Shown here: in pieces, positions 54,285 through 62,547 of the stretch | Numbering within the stretch: the stretch's first letter is position 1 | How the letters are laid out: each line of letters starts with the position of its first letter | Assembly (NCBI RefSeq): GCF_026262575.1 | Contig: NZ_JAPKFL010000001.1 | Coordinates: 310,001 to 374,000 of the forward strand | Origin: Streptomyces marinisediminis | GTDB taxonomy: Bacteria; Actinomycetota; Actinomycetes; Streptomycetales; Streptomycetaceae | Length of the DNA: 64,000 bases | Direction: 5' to 3' | Translations under genes and position numbers: made by a program | Notes under the pieces: model-generated | Told to the model about the DNA's origin: nothing | Databases searched by the model: none | Seen by the model: only the letters and a program-made list of their open reading frames with translations

Positions 54285-55919
54285 ATGAGCGAGGAGTACA
54301 CGGACGAGGAGATCGTCGCCGGCCTGAGCAACTACATCGAGGCGCGGAGGGTCATCCAGTCGCTTCCGTTCGTGCCCGGGGGGCCGTCGCTCGGCCAGAC
54401 CGACTGGGAGAACCGCCGGCTCAACGACATGGTCGACATGATCGACAGCGCCCGGCCCAGCGACCTCCAGGCCGTCGGCGACGCGCTGAAGGACGCGGCC
54501 GACGCGATCAGCGACATCGGCGACGAGATCACCAAGTACTCGCGCGACGTCGAGTGGGAGGGCCGGGCGGCCGAGGCGTTCAAGGACTGGGCCCTGAACC
54601 TCGGCAAGAACACCTCCAAGCTCGGCACGTACACCGACTACGCCGGCACCCAGCTCCAGGTCGCCGCCGAGGGTCTGGCCTCCGTCAAGAGCAGCATGCC
54701 TCCCCGCGACCCGGACGCGGGCCCCGGCCTGCCCCTCGACGAAGTCCCCGCCCCCGCCCGGGTGGAGGGCAACGAGCGGTGGACGGCGGCGCAGAAGAAG
54801 GAGAAGGACCGCCAAGAGGCCATCAACCAGATGAACCGCCTCAGCTCGTACTACAAAGTGACCCGCGACCTGATGGCCTCCCAGGACGAGCCCACCTTCG
54901 GCCCCATGCCCAACATCGGCGTGCCGTTCACCCCGCTGCCTCCCGAGCCTGCGGGTGACGGCTCGGGGACCACCGGCCGTACGGGCTCCGACCCTCGGAC
55001 GGCGTTCGCCGCGAGCGAGGTGGCGGGCGGCGTCCCGACTGCCGCCTCCGGTCCGTCCGCTGTCGACCAGCCGTATGTCATGTCGGTCAGTCCAACCGTC
55101 CCCCAGGGGACGGGCCCCGTGGGCACGGACATCAACGGTGTCTCCGTTGCGCCTGCGGCGGCTGACCCTGCGGTGCGTGCCCCCTCTCCGGCTCCCAACC
55201 CGCAGACTCCGCAGACGGGCCCGAGCGTTCCTTCGGCTCCTCCGCCGTCAACGTTCACCCCCAGCAGGGAGCCGCGGCAATCACGGAGCACGGCAACGCC
55301 CAACCGTTCCCCCGGCCAGGGCCCTAAGCGCTCAGGCGGGCGGGCTTCCACCACGAACCCGCCGACGCCGTCTGCACCGGGCGGAAGTCCTTCCCCGACT
55401 GCCGGGAGGGGGCAGGGGCCCGTGGGGCGACCGTTCCTTCCCACCGCGCCGGGCGCCGGTCGGCCGGAAGGCATCGTCGGGGGAGTGCCACAGCGACAAG
55501 GGCCGACGACTGGCCTCGGTGCCCCGCGTGCTCCCCACGGCCTGGTCGTGGGTGGCGAGCACGCCCCCGTCGGGCGGCCTCCGCTTGGCGGATCTCCGGC
55601 GGCCCCCGGAACGCCCGGCAACGCCGCTGGAGGCCCGGCTGCTGACCGGAGGCTGGCCTCCGAGCGAGGCGGGGTATTCGGGAACCCGCGCCCAGGGACG
55701 CAGGTTCCCGCACGCCGCACTACGGACTTCACGCCGGGGGGCACAGGGCTGGTAAGGGGGGCCACGGCCGCAGGCGGTACGGCCCCGCTTGGTGCTGCGA
55801 ACGCGACGCAGCCGCGTCGTGAACGTGATCGGCCTGCTGCACAGCGACCTGATTATCTTTCCGAAGACGAAGCCACATGGACGCCACGTCGTGACGTTGT
55901 TCCGCAGGTAATTGATTAG
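54285..55919 (+). CDS. WXG-domain, proline-rich ESX substrate-like protein (EspB/PPE-like)
   Basis: 544-residue protein. Residues 1-170 are helical with a WEG turn (DVEWEGRAAEAFKDWALNLG) flanked by a coiled SDLQAVGDALKDAADAISDI, which is the two-helix WXG/PPE-like fold. A KKEKDRQEAINQMNRLSSYY helix follows at about 180-200. From about residue 215 to the end it is Pro/Gly/Ser/Thr-rich and disordered, closing with SEDEATWTPRRDVVPQVID. It probably is exported with the preceding protein. GGGGAGGGG precedes ATG 54285. Base composition stays normal to about 55750, then falls. Confidence 0.75.
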   Translation: MSEEYTDEEIVAGLSNYIEARRVIQSLPFVPGGPSLGQTDWENRRLNDMVDMIDSARPSDLQAVGDALKDAADAISDIGDEITKYSRDVEWEGRAAEAFKDWALNLGKNTSKLGTYTDYAGTQLQVAAEGLASVKSSMPPRDPDAGPGLPLDEVPAPARVEGNERWTAAQKKEKDRQEAINQMNRLSSYYKVTRDLMASQDEPTFGPMPNIGVPFTPLPPEPAGDGSGTTGRTGSDPRTAFAASEVAGGVPTAASGPSAVDQPYVMSVSPTVPQGTGPVGTDINGVSVAPAAADPAVRAPSPAPNPQTPQTGPSVPSAPPPSTFTPSREPRQSRSTATPNRSPGQGPKRSGGRASTTNPPTPSAPGGSPSPTAGRGQGPVGRPFLPTAPGAGRPEGIVGGVPQRQGPTTGLGAPRAPHGLVVGGEHAPVGRPPLGGSPAAPGTPGNAAGGPAADRRLASERGGVFGNPRPGTQVPARRTTDFTPGGTGLVRGATAAGGTAPLGAANATQPRRERDRPAAQRPDYLSEDEATWTPRRDVVPQVID

Positions 55920-55935
55920 CCGAGATGGGTTGGCA

Positions 55936-57168
55936 ATGACTTCAACATGGTGCACGTCGGGGACGGAAGGCGGCGTTGGTCGTGCACGTAGTCGGTTCTA
56001 TGCCCTGGTCGCGGCTTTGGGGGCATGGTGTGTATGCCTGACCGGGCTCGCTCCCTCTGCCGTTGCGGCTGAACTGCCGTCTCCCCAGTGGTATCTGGAG
56101 CCGATGATGGCCGAAGAGATGTGGGACGTCAGCACGGGTGAGGGTATTACCGTCGCTGTCATCGACACGGGCGTCAACCCGTCGACGACATCGTTGGAAG
56201 GCCGTGTGCTCCCCGGAACGGACGCATCTGGCCTTCCCGGTGGCCCGCACGACGACTACCGAGGCCACGGCACCTCAATGGCCGAACTTATCGCCGGTTC
56301 GGGTAAGGACGGCACCATTAAGGGACTCGCTCCTGCGGTCAAGATTCTCCCCATTCGGATGGATCTGGGGAACGACATTATTTATAATGAGACCGCAGAT
56401 GCCATCAGGGCGGCTGCTGATAGCGAAGCAGATATCATCAATATGTCCTTTGGTGCCCCCGGGGCTGAATCGGTAGCAGAAGCCGTGACCTACGCTGCGG
56501 GTAAAGGGAAGTTGATGTTCGCCGGTTCCGGCAACCATGGAGAAGAGCGCGAAGGTGTAGGATTTCCGGCCGCGTTCCCGGAAGTCGTCTCAGTGGCGGC
56601 GTTGAACCGAGAGAACGAAGCCCCGAATTTCTCCGGGTCGGGGAAAGTCGACATGGCGGCTCCGGGGACGGATATCCCTGGCTGGTGTGATGAAACCTTC
56701 ACAGATTACTGCACCCTTTCTGGCACCAGTGACGCCTCCGCGATCGCTTCTGCTGCGGCGGCGTTGATCTGGGCCGAGCATCCGGAGTGGACGGCCAACC
56801 AGGTGTTGCGGGTGATGCTGGAGACCGCTGGTAAGCCGGTTGACGGTGAGGTCAGCACCCGGGTCGGGCACGGAGCGATCCGGCCGCGCGCGGTGCTGCT
56901 CGAAGGCAAGGGCAACCCGGGGGACCCGGACCAGCACCCGCTCCTGAAGCCCGCGGAGTCGGCGGCGCCGGGGGAGCCGGGCGAGTCGGGCGGCACGGGA
57001 GAGGCCGGGGGGCCGTCGGATGAGGACGGTGACGCGGCCGACACGGTGACCGTGGCGGACCCCGGGGGAGAGGGCGGGGTGCCCGTCGGGCTCCTCGTCG
57101 GCGCGGGGGTGGCCCTGGCCGTCGTCGTCGCCGGTGGCGTCACCTTCGCGGTGCGACGCCGCAGTTGA
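55936..57168 (+). CDS. Second mycosin-type subtilase, low-GC N-terminal two thirds
   Basis: 410-residue subtilase with signal peptide (FYALVAALGAWCVCLTGLAP). Triad residues are Asp in VAVIDTGVN, His in YRGHGTSMAELI, Ser in GTSDASAIASAA, with oxyanion Asn in GSGNHG. A Pro/Gly/Glu linker and a C-terminal membrane helix (VGLLVGAGVALAVVVAGGVT) with RRRS follow, so the plan is that of mycosins. Bases 55800-56740 are much lower in GC than neighbours (43 percent over 56341-56400 by hand count), with ATT, TAT and AAT codons, while the last third is normal. ATG 55936 follows GAGATGGGTTGG; TTG 55912 would overlap the preceding gene. Confidence 0.88.
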   Translation: MTSTWCTSGTEGGVGRARSRFYALVAALGAWCVCLTGLAPSAVAAELPSPQWYLEPMMAEEMWDVSTGEGITVAVIDTGVNPSTTSLEGRVLPGTDASGLPGGPHDDYRGHGTSMAELIAGSGKDGTIKGLAPAVKILPIRMDLGNDIIYNETADAIRAAADSEADIINMSFGAPGAESVAEAVTYAAGKGKLMFAGSGNHGEEREGVGFPAAFPEVVSVAALNRENEAPNFSGSGKVDMAAPGTDIPGWCDETFTDYCTLSGTSDASAIASAAAALIWAEHPEWTANQVLRVMLETAGKPVDGEVSTRVGHGAIRPRAVLLEGKGNPGDPDQHPLLKPAESAAPGEPGESGGTGEAGGPSDEDGDAADTVTVADPGGEGGVPVGLLVGAGVALAVVVAGGVTFAVRRRS

Positions 57169-57231
57169 GAACCGGGACGCGACCTGACAGCGTCCCCCAG
57201 GAACATCCGTGAGCTCTGAAGGAGGAGCGCA

Positions 57232-57582
57232 ATGGCTGGACAGGGCTTTAAGTCAGAAGAAGCCAAACTCGCCCAACTCATCACCGACTGCTCGGACATG
57301 CAGGACACCCTGAAGCGCCGGATCGGGCAGATGAACGGCGCGGTGGACGCCATCGAGACCGGGTGGAAGGGCTCGGCCGCCGGTGCGTACAACCACCTGC
57401 AGCGGACGGCCAACGAGTACGCCCGCAAGCTCAACGACAAGCTCCGCTTTATGGAGGAGGCGCTGCAGATGAGCAAGGACGGCTTCACCGCCAACGAGGT
57501 GGACCAGATGGAGAACTTCAAGAAGATCCACGGGTCCAGCCCGATCAGCGACTTCATCGACGCCGCTCCGACGGTCAAGTAG
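57232..57582 (+). CDS. WXG100-family Esx protein, first of pair
   Basis: 116-residue helix-turn-helix WXG100 protein: helix one LAQLITDCSDMQDTLKRRIG, turn ETGWKGSAAGAY (WKG) at about residue 45, helix two YARKLNDKLRFMEEALQMSK. It has a longer C-terminal tail (EVDQMENFKKIHGSSPISDF) than the typical 95-100 residues. It is likely secreted as a heterodimer with the next gene product by the ESX machine. GGAGGAGCGCA precedes ATG 57232. The pair begins 63 bases after the second mycosin. Confidence 0.92.
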   Translation: MAGQGFKSEEAKLAQLITDCSDMQDTLKRRIGQMNGAVDAIETGWKGSAAGAYNHLQRTANEYARKLNDKLRFMEEALQMSKDGFTANEVDQMENFKKIHGSSPISDFIDAAPTVK

Positions 57583-57594
57583 CAGGGGGATCAC

Positions 57595-57885
57595 ATGACC
57601 AACATCGACGTTACCTACGAGACCGTCACCACGGCGGCCGGCGACATCCGCACCGCCGCCAACGACATCAAGACCCAGCTCGACTCGCTGCACAGCCGGG
57701 TGATGGACGTCGTCGCCCAGTGGGAGGGTGAGGCCAAGGAGGCCTTCCACATCAAGCAGCGCGGCTGGGAGTCGGAGGTCACCGGGCTGACCTCCACGCT
57801 GAACGACATCGCCAACGCGCTGGACGGCGCCACGGCGGGCTACCAGGGCACCGACGTCAAGGCGGCCCAGCAGTTCCAGATCTGA
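57595..57885 (+). CDS. WXG100-family Esx protein, second of pair, with YxxxD export motif
   Basis: 96-residue WXG100 protein with a WEG turn (AQWEGEAKEAFHIKQ) at about residue 43 between two helices. The C-terminal YQGTD (Tyr83-Asp87) matches the YxxxD/E signal that EccC recognises in one member of an Esx heterodimer, so this is the CFP-10/EsxB-like partner. AGGGGGA is eight bases before ATG 57595, 12 bases after the first Esx gene's stop. Confidence 0.93.
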   Translation: MTNIDVTYETVTTAAGDIRTAANDIKTQLDSLHSRVMDVVAQWEGEAKEAFHIKQRGWESEVTGLTSTLNDIANALDGATAGYQGTDVKAAQQFQI

Positions 57886-57910
57886 GCCCCCGGCTCACTC
57901 ACCACCGCAG

Positions 57911-57945
57911 AGGGTGGGCGTCCACACGGAGGGGACGCCCACCCT
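57911..57945. terminator. Perfect 13-bp stem-loop after the Esx pair
   Basis: AGGGTGGGCGTCC (57911-57923) and GGACGCCCACCCT (57933-57945) pair perfectly with a nine-base loop and are followed by TTT. Confidence 0.88.
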
Positions 57946-58409
57946 TTCCGCTTGCCGGGCCGGCGCCCGTGTCCCCGTACCGGGCGGCTGGGCCGGGGCC
58001 CCGGCCCGGCACCGCGCCGCGTCGGGTCCGCGTCCGGGCGTCGGGCCCCGGGCCCGGGGGCGCGCTCGCGGCCTCGCGTCGGGCGGTGGGGCCGGCGCTA
58101 CCGGGACCGGCGACGCGCGGGTTCCGGACTCCGCCCTCGGTCCCGGCCCGGGTCGATGCCTGTGGCCCCGCACGGGAGGCGGGCCGGCGGCACCCGGCGG
58201 CACACCGCACCGAGTCGGTGACCTGCCTCCGGCGCCGACCCCGCCCCGGGCCCGTGGCCAGGCTCCGGCGGGCCGGGCACCGCCGAGCACCGGGCCGATC
58301 ACCGGGCCGGCGGCCGGACACCGCACCGGGTCGGCGGCCCGGCCCAACCTCGTCGGCTGCGCCCACGGCCCCCGTCGGCCCCCCGGCGCCGCGCCGCCCC
58401 GTGCCCGGG
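57946..58409. other. Intergenic region, no gene seen
   Basis: About 460 GC-rich bases between the terminator of the Esx pair and the convergent end of eccC. Frames crossing it encode only Arg/Pro/Gly-rich low complexity, with GGGCCGG and CCGGGCC words repeated. No gene, promoter or clear second terminator was found. Confidence 0.5.
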
Positions 58410-61400
58410 TCACTGCGGTGGCAGCCAGCCGATCTGGACGAGCGGGGCGCCGCGCTTGCGGGAGGCGAAGGTACCGCGCCCGGGGGGCATCGGCCGGGCG
58501 CGCACGTTGCCGATGAGGTCGCCCTCCATCGGGTCCCCGGCGAGGACGACGCCCTGCGCGCCCAGCTCCTTGACGCGCTGCATGAACGGCTCGAAGAAGG
58601 AGCGCGAGGCCCCCGAGGCGTTGCGGGCGATGATGAAGCGCACGCCGATGTCGCGCGCGAACGGCAGGTGCTCGGTGAGGGCGGCCAGCGGGTTGCCGCT
58701 GGAGGTGGCGACCAGCTCGTAGTCGTCGACGATGATGAAGATGCGCGGCCCCGACCACCAACTGCGGTCGCGCAGTTGCTGTGGCGTGACGTCGTCGGGC
58801 GGGGTGCGCTTCTCCATCAGGTCGGCGAGCGCGGCCATGTGGGTGTCCATGGCGTTGGACATCGCGGCGTAGACGATGAGGTGCGAGTCCGGGACGTCGC
58901 CCAGCAGCGCGCGCCGGTAGTCGGCGACGACGATGCGCGCCTCGTCGGGCGTGTAGCGCTCGGTGATCTGCCGCGCGAGCAGCCGCACGAGCGCCGTCTT
59001 GCCGGACTCGCTCTCGCCGAAGACGAGGAAGAACGGGTCGGTCTCGAAGTCGACGTAGACGGGTTCCAGGTTGGTCTCGTCCAGCCCGAAGGCGATGCCG
59101 CGCTCGGGGTGCGCGTCGCCCCTCGGGAGCTGGTGGGCGGGGAACTCGCGCGGGAGCAGCCGCACGGCGGGAGCGGTGGCGTGCGGCCAGGCCGCGCCGA
59201 CGCGGGCCACCAGCTCCTCGGTGGCCTCCGGGAGCCGGTCGGGGTCGTGGTCGCCGTCGATGCGCGGCAGCGCGGCCATGAAGTGCAGCTTCTGCGGCGT
59301 CTGCCCGCGTCCCGGCACGCCGGGGGGCACGTTGGCGGCGACCTTGCGGTCGAACTCGGAGTCCATGGTGTCGCCCAGCCGCAACTCCAGCCGGTTCATG
59401 AGCTGGTCCTTGAGCGCCGGTCGCAGCTCCATGCTGCGCGAGGCCGCGACGACGACGTGGACGCCGTAGGCCAGGCCCCGGCCCGCGATGTCGGTGACGA
59501 CGTCGGTGAGCATGTCGTACTCCTGCTTGAACGCGCCCCAGCCGTCGATCACCAGGAACACGTCACCGAACGGCTGGTCGGTGATCTCGCCCCGGGCGCG
59601 CCGCCGCCGGTAGGTGGCGACGGAGTCGACGGAGTGGGTGCGGAAGTACTCCTCGCGGCGGACGAGGACGCCGGCGACCTCCGCGACCGTGCGGCGCACC
59701 CGCTCCGGGTCCAGCCGGGAGGCGATGCCGCCCACGTGCGGCAGTCCGGCGACGGCCGTCATCCCGCCGCCACCGAAGTCCAGCCCGTAGAACTGGACCT
59801 CGGCCGGGGTGTGGGTGAGGGCGAAGGCGGAGATCAGCGTGCGCAGCAGCGTGGACTTGCCCGACTGCGGCCCGCCGACGACCAGCATGTGCCCGGCGGC
59901 GCCGGAGAAGTCGCTGTGGAGCACCTCGCGGCGCTGCTCGAACGGCTTGTCGACGAGGCCGAGCGGCACCACCAGGCGTCCGGTCCGCGCGGTGTCGGGG
60001 ACGGTCAGCCCGCGGTGCTCCACCGTGGTCAGGCCGGGCAGCAGCTCGTCCAGCGGCGAGGCCACGTCCAGGGGCGGCAGCCACACCTGGTGGGCGGGCG
60101 GGCCCTGGCCTTCGAGGCGGCGCACGATGACGTCCAGCACCGTGTCGGCGAGCGCGTCGTCCTCTCCCGGGGTGGCCTGGGCGGGGACGGTGGGCTCCGC
60201 CGGCCGGGGCGTGGCGTAGTGGACGGGCACCCGGGCGGCGGTGAACAGGGCCGGACGCCGCTCGACGGTCCGCGCCCCGGCGGGGGTGGCCCGCGCCGGG
60301 CCCCCGGAGCGGTAGACGCCGGAGACGTAGGCGGCCTTGAACCGGGTCATCTCGTCGGTGCCGAACTTCAGGTAGCCGGAACCGGGCACGGAGGGCAGGT
60401 GGTAGGCGTCGGGCACGCCGATCGCCGTCCGGGACTCGGCGGCGGAGAACGTCCGCAGGCCGATGCGGTACGACAGGTAGGTCTCCAGGCCGCGCAGCCG
60501 GCCCTCCTCCAGCCGCTGCGAGGCCAGCAGCAGGTGTACGCCCAGCGAGCGGCCGATGCGGCCGATCTGGATGAACATGTCGATGAAGTCGGGCTTGGCC
60601 GTGAGCAGCTCGCTGAACTCGTCGATGACGATGACCAGCGAGGCGATCGGGTCCAGCGGGGCGCCGGCGGCCCGGGCCTTCTCGTAGTCGTGGATGTTGG
60701 CGTAGTTGCCCGCGTCGCGCAGCATCTCCTGGCGGCGGTTGAGCTCGCCGCGGATGGAGTCGCCCATGCGGTCGACGAGGGTGAGGTCGTCGGCCAGGTT
60801 GGTGATGACGGCGGCGACGTGCGGCATCTGCGACATGCCGGCGAACGTCGCACCGCCCTTGAAGTCGGCGAGGACGAAGTTCAGCGTCTGTGAGGAGTGC
60901 GTCACCGCGAGCCCGAGGACCAGCGTGCGCAGCAGCTCGGACTTGCCGGAGCCGGTGGCGCCCACGCACAGCCCGTGCGGCCCCATGCCGTCCTGCGCGG
61001 ACTCCTTGAGGTCCAGCATGACCGGCTGCCCGTCCACGCCGACGCCGATGGGCACGCGCAGGCGTTCGCCCCGGGCGCGCGGGCGCCAGGTCCTGCCCAC
61101 GTCGACGGAGGCGGCGTCGCCGAGGGCGAGCAGGTCGGTGAACTCCAGGTTGGCCAGCAGCGGCTCGTCCTCCTCGCCGCCGCCGGTCAGGCGCAGCGGG
61201 GCGAGCTGCCGGGCCAGCGCCTCGGCGGCCGGCAGCGCGAGGGCGTCGGGCCGGCCCTCGTAGACGGCGCCGCGCCCCGACTCCAGCCGCAGCTCGCCGG
61301 GCCTGACCACCACCGACAGCCCGCCGCGCGGCTCGCGCAGCTCGCCGCCCACCACCTCGATGACGGTCACGCCCTGCATGCCCTCGGCCGAGGCGAACGC

Positions 61401-62378
61401 CGACGTCGGCGGCACCACGGAGCCGTCCAGCACCAGCACCACGTGCGGCTGGTCCAGCAGCGGCTGGGCCTGCGGGTGGAAGCGGGTGCGGCCCTCCAGC
61501 CGGGGCCGGAGCAGCTCCTCCAGCTCCCCCAGGTCGGCGCCGATCAGGCGGCGGCTGCCCGCCCCGTCCTCCTCGGTGTGCTGGGCGTGCGGCAGCCACT
61601 TGGCCCACTCCCAGCGCGCGGCGGCCTCCGGGTCGCCCGCGGCCACCGCCACCACCAGGTCGTCGGGGGCGTGCAGGCAGGTGAGCTGGGCGAGCATGGC
61701 CCGGGCGGCCCCGTACGCCGACTCGGCGTGCCCGGAGACCGTCAGGTGGTAGAAGGCGCGCAGCGAGACGGCCATCGGCAGCCCGTCGAGCGTGCCGTGG
61801 GTGTCGATGAAGCGCTGCATGGCGCCGGCGGTCAGCGGCTCCAGCTCCTCCACCGGGGCGGTGTCGGGGGCCACCAGGGGCGCGGCGAGCTGCTGTTCGC
61901 CCAGGCCGACGCGGACCTGGCCGAAGTCCTCGTCCCCGGCGCGGCGCTCCCACACCCGGCTGCCCTCGGCGACCAGCGACCACAGTTGCTCGGGCGCCGG
62001 GTGCAGGTAGAACTGGGCGTCGCGCTGCCGGGCGGCCGTCTTGCGCACGGTCCGCCGGGTCTGCGCCAGGTACTTGAGGTAGTCGCGGCGCGTCTGCGCC
62101 ATCTGGCCCTGGGTGCCCCGGCGGAAGCGCACGATGGTGAAGACGACCATGGCGACCGTCGAGACGGCCATCACCGCACCCATGACGCGCATGAACGGGT
62201 TGGGCGACATGAAGAAGAAGACCACCGAGCCGCCCATGCCCAGCATGGGCACGATCTGCATCAGCACGCCCTCCTGCTGCCCGCGCGGCAGTTCCGGCGG
62301 CGGCTCCAGACGCAGTTCCGCACCGGGCACTTCCGGCGGCAGGACCCGCGGCGGGCGCTTGAGAACGATCTGGCTCAC
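58410..62378 (-). CDS. eccC: T7SS motor ATPase EccC (EccCa/EccCb fused)
   Basis: 1322-residue FtsK/SpoIIIE-type ATPase that powers and selects substrates for ESX secretion. Two N-terminal transmembrane helices (MLGMGGSVVFFFMSPNPFMR, VMGAVMAVSTVAMVVFTIVR) are followed by three ATPase domains. Walker A motifs are GATGSGKS (about 478), GGPQSGKS (about 836) and GESESGKT (about 1122). Walker B is complete only in the first (LVIVIDEFSELL); the others read LVIDGWGAF and IIVDDYELV, the usual degeneracy of EccC. Start GTG 62378 (MSQIVLKRPPR) is the common one; an in-frame GTG at 62414 would add 12 residues. Divergent from eccD. Confidence 0.96.
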   Translation of the reverse strand: MSQIVLKRPPRVLPPEVPGAELRLEPPPELPRGQQEGVLMQIVPMLGMGGSVVFFFMSPNPFMRVMGAVMAVSTVAMVVFTIVRFRRGTQGQMAQTRRDYLKYLAQTRRTVRKTAARQRDAQFYLHPAPEQLWSLVAEGSRVWERRAGDEDFGQVRVGLGEQQLAAPLVAPDTAPVEELEPLTAGAMQRFIDTHGTLDGLPMAVSLRAFYHLTVSGHAESAYGAARAMLAQLTCLHAPDDLVVAVAAGDPEAAARWEWAKWLPHAQHTEEDGAGSRRLIGADLGELEELLRPRLEGRTRFHPQAQPLLDQPHVVLVLDGSVVPPTSAFASAEGMQGVTVIEVVGGELREPRGGLSVVVRPGELRLESGRGAVYEGRPDALALPAAEALARQLAPLRLTGGGEEDEPLLANLEFTDLLALGDAASVDVGRTWRPRARGERLRVPIGVGVDGQPVMLDLKESAQDGMGPHGLCVGATGSGKSELLRTLVLGLAVTHSSQTLNFVLADFKGGATFAGMSQMPHVAAVITNLADDLTLVDRMGDSIRGELNRRQEMLRDAGNYANIHDYEKARAAGAPLDPIASLVIVIDEFSELLTAKPDFIDMFIQIGRIGRSLGVHLLLASQRLEEGRLRGLETYLSYRIGLRTFSAAESRTAIGVPDAYHLPSVPGSGYLKFGTDEMTRFKAAYVSGVYRSGGPARATPAGARTVERRPALFTAARVPVHYATPRPAEPTVPAQATPGEDDALADTVLDVIVRRLEGQGPPAHQVWLPPLDVASPLDELLPGLTTVEHRGLTVPDTARTGRLVVPLGLVDKPFEQRREVLHSDFSGAAGHMLVVGGPQSGKSTLLRTLISAFALTHTPAEVQFYGLDFGGGGMTAVAGLPHVGGIASRLDPERVRRTVAEVAGVLVRREEYFRTHSVDSVATYRRRRARGEITDQPFGDVFLVIDGWGAFKQEYDMLTDVVTDIAGRGLAYGVHVVVAASRSMELRPALKDQLMNRLELRLGDTMDSEFDRKVAANVPPGVPGRGQTPQKLHFMAALPRIDGDHDPDRLPEATEELVARVGAAWPHATAPAVRLLPREFPAHQLPRGDAHPERGIAFGLDETNLEPVYVDFETDPFFLVFGESESGKTALVRLLARQITERYTPDEARIVVADYRRALLGDVPDSHLIVYAAMSNAMDTHMAALADLMEKRTPPDDVTPQQLRDRSWWSGPRIFIIVDDYELVATSSGNPLAALTEHLPFARDIGVRFIIARNASGASRSFFEPFMQRVKELGAQGVVLAGDPMEGDLIGNVRARPMPPGRGTFASRKRGAPLVQIGWLPPQ

Positions 62379-62464
62379 GGGCGTACCAATCCTCACGACG
62401 GGTTGGAGGGCCACTCAGGCGGCCGTCGCTCCCCGTGGCGCCGGCTCCCCTCCGCGCGAGGGTG

Positions 62465-62503
62465 ATCCTACGTGCAGGCCCGTGCCGCGGGCCCGGATAG
62501 GGT
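62465..62503. promoter_or_regulatory. Divergent eccC/eccD promoter region
   Basis: Leftward, TAGGAT (complement of 62465-62470) lies about 87 bases before eccC; rightward, TAGGGT (62498-62503) lies about 45 bases before eccD. Both are good -10 matches without clear -35 boxes. Confidence 0.45.
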
Positions 62504-62547
62504 GTGTCCCGCCGCGTGCGCACAGTGATACGTGAGGGGGCTTCCGG

